From: Micropterix aruncella
Taxonomy: Eukaryota > Arthropoda > Insecta > Lepidoptera > Micropterigidae
Assembly (NCBI GenBank): GCA_944548615.1
Contig: OX155967.1
Span: 7,194,524-7,258,523 of the forward strand
Length of the DNA stretch: 64,000 bases
Direction of reading: 5' to 3'
Within the stretch, counting starts at the first letter, position 1; each line of letters begins with the position of its first letter. Positions 1-16,464 of the stretch are shown one piece after another. The notes beneath the pieces were generated by a model. It had not been told where the DNA came from and did not search any database. It was given only the letters and a program-made list of their open reading frames with translations. The position numbers and the translations under genes were made by a program.

Positions 1-1178
1 ATAAGTACTGTGCCAGCTGTCAAAAATACATCTAAAGTTAGTAAGTTTAGGAAACTTCAGTATAATGCAGGCAGTGGAGGGGGTCTACGGAGAATGGATA
101 GGTAGAAACCTCTGTGCTAGATGTATAGGTACCTCGCAATTTAAGCTACGCTCAAAATCGCTGCCACGTGATTCGATAATACAATTCGATAATAGTTAAT
201 CGAATGCTATGTATATTATATTTTTAAGTTTTTATATCTCTGTATTTAAAGACCTGCAGGTTAAGCGGCTTAACTGATTGACAGTTGAAATACAGACTCC
301 TGAGAAATCAAGTAATCGGTGTGATTTACGAAAAGCTCAAATCATTTCAAAAATGTTCAAAAATATTTAAAAATTATAAAATGCTTAAAAGTTTGAAAAT
401 GTGCCCTGCTGACATGGGATACATATTGTACTTTGAAACATAGACCCCAGGTGGGTTGAAGTAAGCGTTGTAATTCATAAAAAGTACAAAAAAATATCAA
501 AAGATATTCAGCTCAAAAAAGTACAAACGACAAACTAATACCAAATCTATTATATTGATATGTGCCCTGCAGGCTATGAAAAACTTTTAAATTTGAAACA
601 TAAAATAAAAATCAGTTACCCCAAGACTTGGCGCTAGTAACATTGTCCGACGAAACTTAATTATTTTTGTTTTTTGCCAATTTTTTGATTAAAAGTTGTT
701 TTTTTGCTCGTACTGAGTCACGCACTACTAGGTTGTCACTAATTTTATTTTATTTTATTCTGGAACCAAACAGAACTACATACAATGCAATAAAAACCTA
801 TTTAAAAGTGACAGAAATCCATTAATGTGATTCCGAATATAAAGTATACAAAATGAACGCAATATAATTTTATATTGTTTTCGCTTGAAAATGGGGGGAA
901 TAAGGATGGGAAGTGAGGTGAAAGGAAGAGACAAAATAGATAAAAATATATTATGTATGTATATAAATATATTTATATTTAATTTCAGGTATGATATATA
1001 GGTATTATAATTAATATACTTGAGATGAAATTATGTCCATGAACTAAATTAAATGAAATATAATATGTATAAATGTTTTGTGATCATCTAGATAGACTTT
1101 AGATTTTTTTTATTGAGTTCTTAAAAGAGGTTTTTGATGAGTGTAATATGTCCACACTTAAAAAGTCTGTATTATATC
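1..1178. other. AT-rich DNA, nothing recognised
   Basis: No open frame, repeat end or RNA signature that I can name. The stretch is strongly AT-rich with short A and T runs. Confidence 0.5.
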
Positions 1179-1248
1179 CATAGATGTATTATACTACCAT
1201 ATACGGTATACGTTACGTTACGTTATACGGTAGTATAATACATCTATG
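1179..1248. repeat. 20-bp inverted repeat (hairpin)
   Basis: A 20-base arm at 1179-1198 is repeated in reverse complement at 1229-1248, with a loop containing a short gttac repeat. It lies where the adjacent RT fragment loses its C-terminal homology, so it may mark the breakpoint that truncated the element. Confidence 0.8.
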
Positions 1249-1868
1249 ATTATATCTAAGACACGCTCTGTATAGAAATGCATTTTGAGATGCATTGGTT
1301 TTCACTACAGGGAGATGAAATAGTCGATGCGATCGAACAGGGCGGGGAGGAACATAAAATTCAATGCGCTCCAAAATCGCGTTCGCATCGATGGAATTAT
1401 TTACCAACTCATGCAAGAATACGGAATCGATCGAGACTCTACGGCTCTCCAATGACATTAACTTGTGGGCTTTTAAGGATTCCTCATAGGAGCTGGGCTT
1501 AGTGAAAGAAGTGAAATTTAATCGCTTCACAAATCTTTTTTGTATCGATTCGATCCGCGATATGTAAGTCAAATATTAGGGATTCCAGACCACTGATGCA
1601 AATTCCAACTGACTTCTTACATAGGAATTATAGAGGGTTTTAAGCGTGTTAGTGGATTTGAATACCGATGATACCCTTAGAATAAAACCTAGTAATTTAT
1701 ATGCTTTTCTAATAATATTATCGATGTGTTCAGCGAATAGCATTTTCGTGTCAAGTGTAATCCCAAGATCTCGCACCGCTGATTCTCTTCCAACTATAGC
1801 GCCATTCAAGTTGTAGTCAAACATTATATTAGTATTTTTTCTGGAGTATGTGTAATCAAAAACTCACT
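1249..1868 (-). pseudogene. Non-LTR retrotransposon RT, C-terminal fragment
   Basis: The minus strand encodes the post-catalytic part of a Jockey/CR1-like reverse transcriptase. Visible motifs are an AVRDLGITLD block, then KAYKLLGFILR, then LYNSYVRSQLEFASVVWNP, and after a stop the ISRIESIQKRFVKRL block. The two open stretches are in the same frame and are separated by one in-frame TAA at 1573-1575, where related elements carry a tyrosine. The palm domain with catalytic aspartates is absent, and the C-terminus is lost at the hairpin near 1248. It is a dead 5'- and 3'-truncated copy. The exact clade is uncertain. Confidence 0.8.
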
Positions 1869-2313
1869 CTGTATAATCAAGGATAATCTGCATATTAGGA
1901 GCGAAATGCAGAAGCGAACACAAATAAACCATACGTTTTCGACATTCTCTTTAAGATTTTGTGGGTGGGTGTTAGGCTTCGCCATAATGAAAATGGAACG
2001 GGCACCAGTCTCGTCTCGTTGTTTGAGTCGCTTTTATCAAATTGCCGCATTGGTTTATAACGTAAGTTTAAATTCTCCTCGGGCCTCTTTGCTTTTTGGC
2101 ATATTTGAAACGCAAGAACAAAGAACGTCTGAAACAGTGTCATCTCAATGACGAAGATTTAGTAAGGCTTATTAGCATTGTAATACTGTGATGCTTTTCT
2201 CGCCATCGTGGAAAATTTAACCACAAGGGGTAAAAGGGTGCAAAATGTTTGCATTTGCCTTACTTATTATCTAAGAAAGTGTTACCACATTACTAAGTAC
2301 ATTGTTAATATTA

Positions 2314-3031
2314 TCTATACTAATATTATAAAGAGGTAAAGTTTGTGACGTTGTAGGAAGTAATCTATGGATCTACTGAACCGATTTTGAAAATTCTTTT
2401 ACCAATGGAAAGCCACATTATTTGTGAGTGTCATAGGCTATATATTAATTCGAAAAATGAAAATATTTTTACGTGGTAGTCTGATTTGCAAAGTAAGTCG
2501 GAGAATAAGCGGTCGAACGAAAACGTTTCTAACTAACGCTGCCCTAACAATGAGAGATATATGATTAAGTTCTAGAGAAAAGTTGTAGAGCTTGATAATT
2601 CTTACAAAAAACTCAACGACAGTATATGTCTAAATTTTTATATTTAAGTCACAAAAAGTAGTATTTTATATTTAAAAAATAATTTAAGTCGTTAGGTCAT
2701 GTTTATTGGTCATATTATCAACAATTATGAATTCTTATCAAAATAAGTAAATTTATCGTCTCAAGCGTTTAAAACAAAAGACTTTTCCCTTTTACTGCAT
2801 ATAATTTCCCTTTTACTGCATAAATAGTTAGAGAGATAATACGCTCACAAATAAGACACTCACAAGAAGACACTCACCAATAACGGTATTATCGTCAAAT
2901 TGGCATGCAAATACATACATACATATATGCAGAAAATTATAACCCTTCTTTTGGCAGTCAGGAAATAAATCATAGCACTCATTACTAACCGAACCACACT
3001 CCGCGCAACGAAGTGGGCACGGGTCAGCTAG
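2314..3031 (+). mobile_element. Non-autonomous Helitron, copy 1
   Basis: The element starts with TC (TCTATACTAATATTATAAAG) right after an A and ends with CTAG right before a T, the Helitron A|T insertion signature. A GC-rich subterminal segment (acgggtcag) precedes the CTAG. It has no protein-coding capacity. A reverse-oriented relative at 5499-6165 shares both ends and most of the interior, which supports these boundaries. Confidence 0.8.
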
Positions 3032-3354
3032 TATATTATAAAGTATTACCATATTATATGAGACCATACTATGGTAGTAAGACTATAATATTACTTTATA
3101 AGCGTTACCATATTACTATTACAACAGAAAGATAATATTACTAAGTACATTGAATAATAGTAAGGCCATATTACTAAATACTTATTGCGGTCTATTGTAA
3201 TAGTGAGACTATATTACTTACTACATTGATGGGTGTCAATTACTACAGGCAAACCCGCCAATCCAGAGTTGTAAGGACATCGTGCCATTCTGTCTCTCAT
3301 GGATTGAACGTAATGACCTAATGGACTAAAATATTCATAGTCAAGCTACGCCAG

Positions 3355-3500
3355 CAGCCCGTAAGAGACCAACGCCTTACAGCGAAATACTGGGAATTGC
3401 ACACAGCGGGATAACCTCACGCCCCTGCTACCAGATTTAGAAGATTTTTTTTGTTCTGTTGTCTGGTCACGGATTCGAGCCGCTTCACAGTGCCACGAAT
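3355..3500. repeat. GC-rich dispersed repeat family, partial copy
   Basis: Shares the order of phrases 'cccgtaagagaccaacgcc', 'acctcacgcccc', 'accagat' and a 'gattcgagccgc' block with longer copies at 6740-7245 and 46840-47395. Only the first part of the family is present. No coding potential or terminal signature identified. Confidence 0.55.
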
Positions 3501-4730
3501 GTATGGGGGAGAGGGACAAAAATCATAACTCAATATGTATGCTGTAAGAAAATATATATTGTTTGCAATAATATAAATGTTGTCCAAAGCTATCATTCCT
3601 TAGCTTCTATAAACTTATTATATTAGTTTATTATTTAATATTACATTTTTAATGTTTAAAATAACAACATAATTCAAAATGTTCATATTGCCAGCAGTAT
3701 TCATGGCATATATACACATTTTCGATTTATAAAACTGTCGAAATCTATAAGTCAGAGGTCGACAACATATACATTTTTATTACATGCTACCATCCCATAT
3801 ATTTCTGTTTTTTATATTATTTTCTAGAGTATTTTAGGTTCAAGTGGCCGATAACTGGCCTAATTTAGTTAAGTTAGCATAGAATTACATTAAAAAAAAA
3901 CAAAAACCTGAGTCAATCAAAAAAACGTTTTGAGAATAATTAAAAAAACGTCAACCTGAGTCGGAAGAATCTTCATCGCTACTTGTTCCTTCATTAAGAT
4001 CTATCCCTATCTTGTACGACGATGAAGGATTTTCCAATGGTTTGAGATACTTCTGAACCTCTTCATCCACTCTAACGGTTTTCCTAGTGGTTATTTTTCT
4101 TATTAATGAGATAAGAGGTTCAGAAGTCAACAGAAGAACCCTTATCAAGTCTTAAATCTGATGACTTAAATCATTAAAAGAATTGATGAATTCGTCTTTC
4201 AAATGTGTTTTTCTTACGATACAAATAATTAATGTATGAAAATAGCGTCTTTCAAACGTGCCTTTCACAGGTGCAAAAATTAATTCACACGAACAATCCC
4301 CCTCCTAGGCAACAAGCATCAAGACTTGCGGATATAAAAGCGCATACATTTAGCATTATAAATACTCTCGTCGATCGTATCAACGGTAGGCCATCTCTCT
4401 TCTACGAGTATTAGCTTCTTATAATATTTAAATGGTCTAAATATCAAAACTGTGTTCAATCTACCATATGTTCGCCGAGGTAACAAAACTCCTACAACTG
4501 TTCGGTTTTGGACATATCGACAACGCACGATAGCCAGATATGCCACATACATACACCTAGGCCAAGATTAAAAACATTATTACTTATTTACGTCAAACGT
4601 CGAATTTTGTTCCTATTTGACTAGGCTATGCGCCGATGTTCAGGATCCAAACTTTCGACAGAATCCGAAGTGGCATCCTTCAAGTTCTCACCGGTACGGT
4701 ACGGTGATCTACATATATTATGCAAAAACA
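3501..4730. other. AT-rich DNA, no assigned gene
   Basis: Short open frames at 3951-4148 (minus) and 4232-4552 (both strands) do not match a family I recognise. The first encodes an acidic, serine-rich tail. I make no functional claim. Confidence 0.4.
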
Positions 4731-5498
4731 ATATTTATTTATTTATTTCATTTTATTTATTTAGTAATTTACAATTATCTACAGTAAATGGAAATATACA
4801 ATTATAATATCATAGCCGAGAATCCAGTAGCAAAAAACTGATAACATGTTCCCAGTGATCCTATTTTAATGTCGCCTAATTAGGCAGTAGCCTGTTCTAG
4901 GGCGGACATTTATATATATATTATGAACCAATATATAAAAAAATGTAATGTATAACATAGAAAATGTAGTAATGTAGAATAAAGAAATTCTTACAAGCTG
5001 GAAAATCAAATATAAAATTGATAATATAAAAGTAAAATTGATAATAAAAAATTGTTAACCATAACAAAATCATAAAAAAGGCAAATCGCTAGTATTTAGA
5101 TAATCATAATTGCTTAAGAATAGAATGAGATAATCAAACCTTATTATAAAAATAAAACATTAGTAAAAAAATAAATAAAATGGGAATTAAAATACAAGAG
5201 GAGATAAAAGATTTAAAATTGTTGACCATAGAATAATCATAATAAAAAAATATTTACAAATAAAAAGGGTGTAAGTTATTATTATTGTTTATAATCCAGT
5301 AATATAATGAAACCAAATTATAGAAAAAAAAAGGTAAAAAAATGAAAATGAGATTTTTATGAGTACCTACATATATGAGTATTAAAATAATCATTAAATA
5401 AAAGAAAGCGTCGCAATGGTAAAAGCTATAACAAAGAGCAATAAAGTCATGACAAGATAAATATTATAAAACCGATTTCATTACAAATTTATATTTAA
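4731..5498. repeat. Probable LINE 3' region, AT-rich, minus orientation
   Basis: Begins with a (TTTA)n-like tract, which read on the minus strand resembles a LINE tail. It contains a 'gcctgttctagggcggaca' block (4890-4908) that recurs with two changes at 33161-33179. Element type is not certain. Confidence 0.35.
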
Positions 5499-6165
5499 CT
5501 AGCTGACCCGTGCCTACTTCGTTGGGCGGTTAAACTTTTTACTTGTGATGAAATTATGAGTGTGGTTCGGTTAGTAGGTACTATGATTATGATTAGTGCT
5601 ATGATTTATCTCCTGACTGCCAAAAAAGTGTTATATTTTTACTGCATATATATGTATGTATTTGAATGCCAATTTGACTATATTACCGTTATTTGTGAGT
5701 GTTTTATCTCTTTAACCATTTATGCAGTAAAAGGGAAAAGCCTTTTGTTTTAAAAACTATTCATAATTGTTGATTATGACCAATCAACATGACCTAACGA
5801 TTTAAATTATTTTTCCATATAAAAAAAATACTTTTTGTGACTTAAACATAAAATTTAGACATATGCTATCGCTGACTTTTTTGTAGGCATTACCAAGCTC
5901 TACAACCTTTCTCTAGGACTTAATCATATATCTCTCATCGTTAAAGCAGCGTTCGTAAGAAAAATTTTCATTCGACCGTGTTTTCTCCGACTTACTTTGC
6001 AAATCCAACTACCACGAAAAAGTCTTTTCATTTTTCTATAGCCTATGATACTCACAAATAACATGGATTTCTATTAGTAAAAGAATTTTCAAAATCGGTT
6101 CAGTAGATCCAGAGATTACTTCCTACAACCTCACAAACTTTACCTCTTTATAATATTAGTATAGA
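5499..6165 (-). mobile_element. Non-autonomous Helitron, copy 2
   Basis: Reverse-complement relative of the element at 2314-3031. On the minus strand it starts with TC at 6165 and ends with CTAG at 5499, again between A and T. The interior matches copy 1 with small indels. No coding capacity seen. Confidence 0.8.
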
Positions 6166-6199
6166 TAACCATTACATACATACATACATATATCTCTAC

Positions 6200-6720
6200 A
6201 GAGATATGATTCATAAAAAGTACTGCCTCTTTTTTCAGCTAGCAAGTAATTGTGACAGATTTTCTGAAACGGCGCCGAATATTTTATTTAGTTCGATATT
6301 CGAAGGCTTGAAGATAAGGCTTCGACGGCCCGCCCTAGCGACAGAGAAGAATGATCCAGCAGGAGGGCGGAGAGAAAGAGAGGGGAAAGCTCGAGGCGAA
6401 ATATTCGAGTATGCCAGGGAGAAAATTATTCAAATTTTCAAGCACCTTGCCACGGAAATGCAAATATATGTATGAGATGCTATCGAAAAGGCCTTGAATA
6501 TCTTTAAAAATATTGGTATGTAGAGCACGCCAAAATGATCGGAAATTATCATTCACTCTAAATGATTGACTAATTATCTACCACTCAGATGAGATTAAAT
6601 TTGATGGTACACTTAGAAAAGTATAACCGTTGCTACAATAATACACGGAAATACACGGAAATACACAGGTTTTAACAAGGATTACCTATATGACTCGGAC
6701 TGTGATCCATACGTATGAAT
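6200..6720. other. Unassigned segment
   Basis: Contains an 89-aa open frame (6206-6475, plus) with a charged, R/E-rich middle. A polypyrimidine-AG tract (ctcttttttcag, ending near 6238) precedes a more GC-rich stretch and could be a splice acceptor, but nothing else supports an exon. Confidence 0.25.
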
Positions 6721-6739
6721 TAACATGACGCGTAACGAT

Positions 6740-7245
6740 GTTGGCCACATGCCCGTAAGAGGCCAATGCCTTGTCCGCGAGATAAACAGGTGGGTTACCC
6801 AGCGGGCTTACACTCACGCCCTTACTTCCAATTGCGACCAGATTACTCCGGTCTCTAGATTGGTTACGAGTTCGAGGTCGCTTGCGCGGTCCTCTCCCTT
6901 ACGAAGCGGTGAAACGGTGTATACCGAATCTATCGCGGACCACGGCATCCTTTGCCCGGTTGTTCACCCAGGATCGGGTAGCCGACGGTCGTTTCAAGAG
7001 AGTCGCCGTAAGGTCCGCAACCATCCCCGCTCTATAGAAAACAGTACTGCTTCCAGACACCCCCGACTGTTAGTCAGAGTGTACAATCGATTGGCTTACG
7101 CCGGACGGAGCGCAGACCGTCCACAGCAGAGCGCAGACCGGGCTCGCACTTCATGCATGGAGGCCTCCGGATGGTTGTTGACCCGGGAGTGTGACCAACC
7201 TTGGCCTTCGAACAATGGGTCTTCGTGGCCAACAAGGGCCAATTA
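6740..7245. repeat. GC-rich dispersed repeat family, long copy
   Basis: About 500 bp of GC-rich DNA in an AT-rich neighbourhood, collinear with 46840-47395. Shared blocks include 'gaggtcgcttgcgcggtc' and 'cgcggaccacggcatccttt', then 'gatcgggta', a 'ccgact...agtcag' segment and 'gttgacccg'. A 173-aa open frame crosses it, but the other copies do not preserve that frame, so I do not call a gene. I see neither terminal inverted repeats nor a poly-A tail. Confidence 0.6.
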
Positions 7246-7342
7246 GCTCCAAAATATGGGACAGAATAGCCTAGAATATTTTAGAATTATAACACAAATA
7301 CATAGAGACCTTGCCACACGTACAAACAAACACACACACACA

Positions 7343-7640
7343 CCCTCCCGGATGGCATAGTAGTTAGGTCGCCTGATTTTACATTGTTAGAATCTGTGTT
7401 CGATTCCCGTCTAGGTCACCATTTTTATGTTGCGATAAAATTAACATAATTGCATTTCGATTCTGCCGATCAAATGCAATGGTGAGATCTACACCTTCAT
7501 ACATGCATGCATTGAAACACTGCATTATTGGGTTGGTTGTAAGAAATTATCGTATGATAATAAACTACTCACCCTTACTACATTTCCACACTTACACGCT
7601 GATAAAGTAATAATAAAACATACCTTAATTTTAATAATAA
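7343..7640 (+). repeat. tRNA-derived SINE, copy 1
   Basis: The head has a box-A-like 'ggcatagtagttaggtcgcc' and a box-B-like 'tgttcgattcccg', ending in 'ggtcacca'. The body carries the 'gggttggttgtaagaaat' block shared with 8555-8600 and with the LINE tail near 15,540. The tRNA-like part lacks a foldable anticodon arm, so this is a SINE and not a tRNA gene. Confidence 0.75.
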
Positions 7641-8155
7641 TATCATAATGAGGCACTTTATTAATATTTAGTGTATTTTTGCATGTATTAACCCCTCCTA
7701 CTTGAGTTAACCATTCTTGGTTGGACGCTTACAAATGCTAAGACTTGAGCTAATCAATTTTGGTTAGCCAATATTTATTATTATTATAATAATAAATGTT
7801 TGTAATATTTATTCATTATTATCTTAATTGTTTCACGAGATAAGGCTATAATGTTTTATATGTCAAATTTCTTTTTATGATCCGTATAGTGGTTTACAAG
7901 TTATAGTCGTTTTACTCAAGGTCATTGACTTGCGCCGAATTTACGCACGAAAATGTCACCGGTGTAAGTGACAGCTGAATTTTTACTTCGCGATTGCAAG
8001 TGTTAATATTCATATAATAATATTTCTTCCAATATGTTGAATTTCCAAGCAACCTTATTTTCCAAGCAACCTTACATGCTAAACATAAATCCAAAAGGTT
8101 GTTTAAAAAAAAGAAACGTGATACACTTACAATAATATTACGTATATAGATATAC

Positions 8156-8788
8156 GGGATGAGTTTTAATTAAACGGCATCATTGAAATGAGTGAATCAG
8201 TACTAGCCAATGAGAAAGTTTTGATAAAAAATTGTGGGAAATACAAAAAAAAATATTTTTTTAAAAGTATAAAAACCGTTGAGCGAGCTGCGCTATCTAG
8301 CGATAGGTAAAATATCGCGAATACCACTAACAGTCCCACTGAGAACTACCACTAAATAGTGCAGCGCGCTCAACGGCCTGGTGGCATAATGGTTAGGTCG
8401 CCTGATCTTACATTGTAAAGTCCCGGGTTCGATTCCCGGCTGGGTCACCATTTCTCGTTGGGATCTAATTAACGGAATTGCATTTTCAATTCCGTCAATG
8501 GAATGCAATAACAAGACACACACTTACAGACATGTTACACGCACACATACATATAACACGTGATAGTAGGGTTGGTTGTAAGAGATTTTCATATGACAAT
8601 AAACCCGCCCATTGTGACATTTTCACAATAAAGAGTACAAACAAACAAACAACGCATGTCTAAATTTTATCCACAAGTGTCAATTTTATAATATTTAAAT
8701 TTACCATAAAAAAATATTTTATCAAAACTTGCTTTTACCTCGTACTGATTTTTCCACTTCAAGGATGCCGGTTAATTAAAACCCATCC
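8156..8788. mobile_element. Long-terminal-inverted-repeat MITE carrying a nested SINE
   Basis: The left end (from 8156, 'gggatgagttttaattaaac') is matched in reverse complement by the right end (to 8788). Similarity continues about 80-90 bp inward, including 'ttttgataaa'. A tRNA-derived SINE sits between the arms. A third related end lies near 17,870-17,970. No transposase is encoded. Confidence 0.65.
8375..8655 (+). repeat. tRNA-derived SINE, copy 2
   Basis: The better preserved copy. The head has box A 'tggcataatggttaggtcg' and box B 'gggttcgattcccgg', with a perfect 5-bp T-arm and an acceptor stem closable only with G-U pairs, ending 'ctgggtcacca'. The body has an inverted 'aattgcatttt/attcc' segment and the tail block 'gttggttgtaagagatt', followed by (caaa)n at 8639-8655. 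The anticodon arm is not tRNA-like, so it is not a functional tRNA. Confidence 0.8.
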
Positions 8789-8799
8789 TTTAGTGTCAG

Positions 8800-9922
<1,123 letters not shown>

Positions 9923-9945
9923 CTGAAATTTCATATATATATATG

Positions 9946-10435
<490 letters not shown>

Positions 10436-10552
10436 TTAAAATAAAATTAGTAAAAGCTACTTAAAAAGTAGCGAAGGAAATCCCAGCTTGTATTGGGAAA
10501 TGCTTATGTTTGAATGAGATATACTTACGGATGTGCACGACTTTCGACATTT

Positions 10553-13310
<2,758 letters not shown>

Positions 13311-13634
13311 TTTTTCAAATTTTTGGCCATTTTTTTGACAATTTTAAGTAGCTTTTATTTATTATTCTGACTTTTTCTGATTTTAATTTCTTGATTATTT
13401 TTATTGATTATTTTAATTTGTGGTTTTAGTAAATAAATCCTAAAAATGATTTTGATGCCCTAAAAGCAATAATGAAGTAAATGTGTGTACGTGGTGGTAA
13501 ATTTAAATATTATAAAAACGGACTAATAGACTGTAATTTTAATGTACCTATTTAAGTTTCATAAATACTATTAAGTTTATACAATCTGTTAACATTTTTT
13601 TGGAAATAAAATTGAAATTGAAAATTGAATTGAA
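13311..13634 (+). mobile_element. LINE 3' UTR and tail
   Basis: AT-rich 3' region of the RT element, ending in an imperfect (attgaa)n tail (13605-13634) that runs directly into a TA array. A microsatellite tail fits CR1/L2-like LINEs. Confidence 0.7.
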
Positions 13635-14091
<457 letters not shown>

Positions 14092-14244
14092 ACACTTGGG
14101 TGGATTGCCATATAATAACAAAAGAAGAATAAGACGTAGTAAGTGCTTTCACTTTGATATATCTTTTAACAAATACCGTGTGCATTTTAAGGTTATTATT
14201 TTTATAAAAAACAACCTGACAGCGTTGATTCGTAAAGATTCAGA

Positions 14245-15228
14245 ATGATTAGTCGAAAGAAAGTTCTTATTGCTACCGAGCTGCAAGCTATTTTGGATAA
14301 TTGGTCTGATGGAGATTGTCATGTAGAATATAACTTTGGCCAATACGCAGACGCCGTTAATATCGTCATAAAACTACCCGATGCGGTCGATTCTGTTAGT
14401 GGCAATGAAGAATTAAACGACAATTTTCAATTGTTGCACGATGAACTGGAGATGCACCGTGAAATTGCCGGACAATTCGAAATCGAATGTAATTACGATA
14501 ATACGAACGAACACATGCCATCGGGCTGTGGTGATGATGATACAGATGACGTAAATGAATCCAACCTTGAACAAGAAGAACAAGATGGTACGCCAGTGGC
14601 TTCAACATCTAGTGGTCGTGGCCGTAAATCAACACTGAAATCAAGGAAGGCACCGAAACGATCCCTAATCAATGAAGCAGTAAACCAAAATGGTCCCGGT
14701 TGCAAAATTATCAATTCGATAAGATTCCATTCGATGATACGGCCACTTCATACAAAGCTTTGTATCAACCGATTGGTGCCATGAATCCTGTGCAGCTTTG
14801 GGAAATATTCATCGACGAGGACGTGTTGAACCTGTTGGTCACTTCCACCAACCAATATGCTGCGGCCAACAATTATGTCCATTATTCATTGCATCAATTG
14901 GAGAAATGAAAACATTCTTGGGCGTGTTGTATATAACCGGTTACCACACCTTGCCGCAAACACATGGTTATTGTCATCGTCCGGATAGAACATCAATTAT
15001 CATCATCCTGGTAGAACGTCAACTTCCGGGGCACAACTGGTAATGCGTTACGATCGTATCGATCATTTTATCGGAAAACTCAATACACGTCGCCGTTGTC
15101 CGCAGTGCGGTGGCAAAACTGAATATGGTTGCTTGAAGGACCAGGCTAACTTGCAACCCTCTCCTTGCTTCCTGGATTACCACAATGGTATTGCATCAGA
15201 TAATATGAAGATTGCTAAGGCTAAGTAA
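14245..15228 (+). pseudogene. piggyBac-like transposase, internally deleted
   Basis: The start ([17 protein letters not shown]) followed by an acidic D/E-rich region and a basic GRGRKSTLKSRKAPKR patch fits a piggyBac N-terminus. A frameshift near 14,700 leads to the domain start (ALYQPIGAMNPVQLWEIFID, then LLVTSTNQYAA and FLGVLYITGYHTLPQTHGY). The catalytic middle with its aspartates is deleted near 15,000. The frame resumes with MRYDRIDHFIGKLNTRRRC, a Cys-rich ending (CPQCGG...C...PCFLDYH) that matches the C-terminal zinc-binding domain of the family. It cannot transpose itself. Confidence 0.8.
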
Positions 15229-15539
15229 CATATCTCTTTATGTTTCCTCAAGAAAATAAAAACAATTCAGATTTAAATGAACTTTTATTCACTCCAAAAG
15301 ATTGTTTTCCATATTGCAAAAAATAGATATTTTTGGTATACACCATGGACTGTTATTTACATATTTTTATTATTATTTATCTGTAGTTTCTATGTATTTA
15401 TTATTATAATATACATATACTATATTATAAATTATATTATTTATGTATGTATGTATATTTGGATATATGTATATGTATATTTATGTGTATATGTTTATGT
15501 ATGTGAGCTGTATTGATACTTTTATTTAATATTACACGG

Positions 15540-15697
15540 TTGGCTGTAAGAAATCGTGAAACGATAAGCCCGCCGTTTGTACTAAGTCAAAATAGAATTT
15601 AAGTTTTCTTTACCCATGTAATTTTTTTTTTTTGTTAGTACAATAAAGGTATTTTTCATTTCATTTTCATTTTCATTTCATTTCATTTCATTTTCAT
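15540..15697 (+). repeat. LINE/SINE 3' tail
   Basis: The block 'cggttggctgtaagaaat...gataagcccgccgtttgtac' followed by 'gtacaataaaggt' and a (TTTTCATTTCA)n tail is a LINE 3' end. The same block occurs in the two SINEs at 7.5 and 8.6 kb, which suggests those SINEs borrow this LINE's machinery. The type resembles tails common in Lepidoptera. Confidence 0.7.
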
Positions 15698-16089
15698 TAC
15701 TGTTGGGTATTTAAAGTACCATTTTCATTAGACCTGGTTTGACAGCCAGGTGTATTGATATATCGCTTTTGGTTTTTCTTTATTACATAGAGTACACCTA
15801 AAGCTATCTGGTAAGGGTGAGCGTTTTTTGTTTTTCCCATTTCCCTATATTTGGCAGCACTTTTCCTGAGCATTTCCAGACAAAAAAAAAGCGCGACTTT
15901 TACCTGTAAAATAACAAAGGTAAACCGCTGAAAATTATACTGTTCTATTATTTATTTTTTAGGCCCATTCTGTGCCTTTATAAAAACAAACAAAATGCAG
16001 TGATATCTCTCACCTATTCCACGCTAGATTTTTTAAAGTGTCAACACTTTTTTGAGTATTAAAATACCCAGTAGGCTGGAATGGGTTAA
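15698..16089. mobile_element. Possible piggyBac-type MITE or right end
   Basis: Ends in 'cccagtaggctggaatgggttaa': a CCC...GGG tip directly followed by TTAA at 16086-16089, the piggyBac target. The left side 'actgttgggtatttaaagtacc' looks like a damaged inverted copy of the right-end 'gtattaaaatacccagtagg'. It could be the right end of the deleted piggyBac at 14.2-15.2 kb, split by the LINE tail. Confidence 0.4.
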
Positions 16090-16464
16090 TGCTAATATAA
16101 TATGTATGTGTTTATAAATCTTTTTCATATTTTTAAACGTATGTTTCACTTTCACTTATTTTAAAGCTAACTATTTTGAATTCTTTTTTTTTTTGCAATA
16201 TTTATTATTATTATTATATTTACTAAGTATTTTTAGTACGTATGTAGCACGTAATATTTTCGCGCTATCGTCATCTTTGTAACTCGCTTCTAGATGGTGC
16301 TACAGCACATCAACTTCTATACCATTCAACCGATCGCCATGATAATTGGTATACAAAGGTATTTAGCATGGATAATATTTTCGCGCTATCCATTTTGTTA
16401 TAGATGATAATGATATACCTTTCTACTAGATATATACCGTATTTTTTAAAAATTTGTTTTGTGG

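Noticed and set aside
6725..7246. 173-aa open frame in GC-rich DNA
   Set aside because: It lies in a dispersed repeat whose other copies do not keep the frame. The protein has no domain and an odd R/S composition.
8376..8452. tRNA gene
   Set aside because: Boxes A and B and a T-arm are present, but no valid anticodon arm forms, and the sequence continues into a SINE body and tail with a second copy at 7.3 kb.
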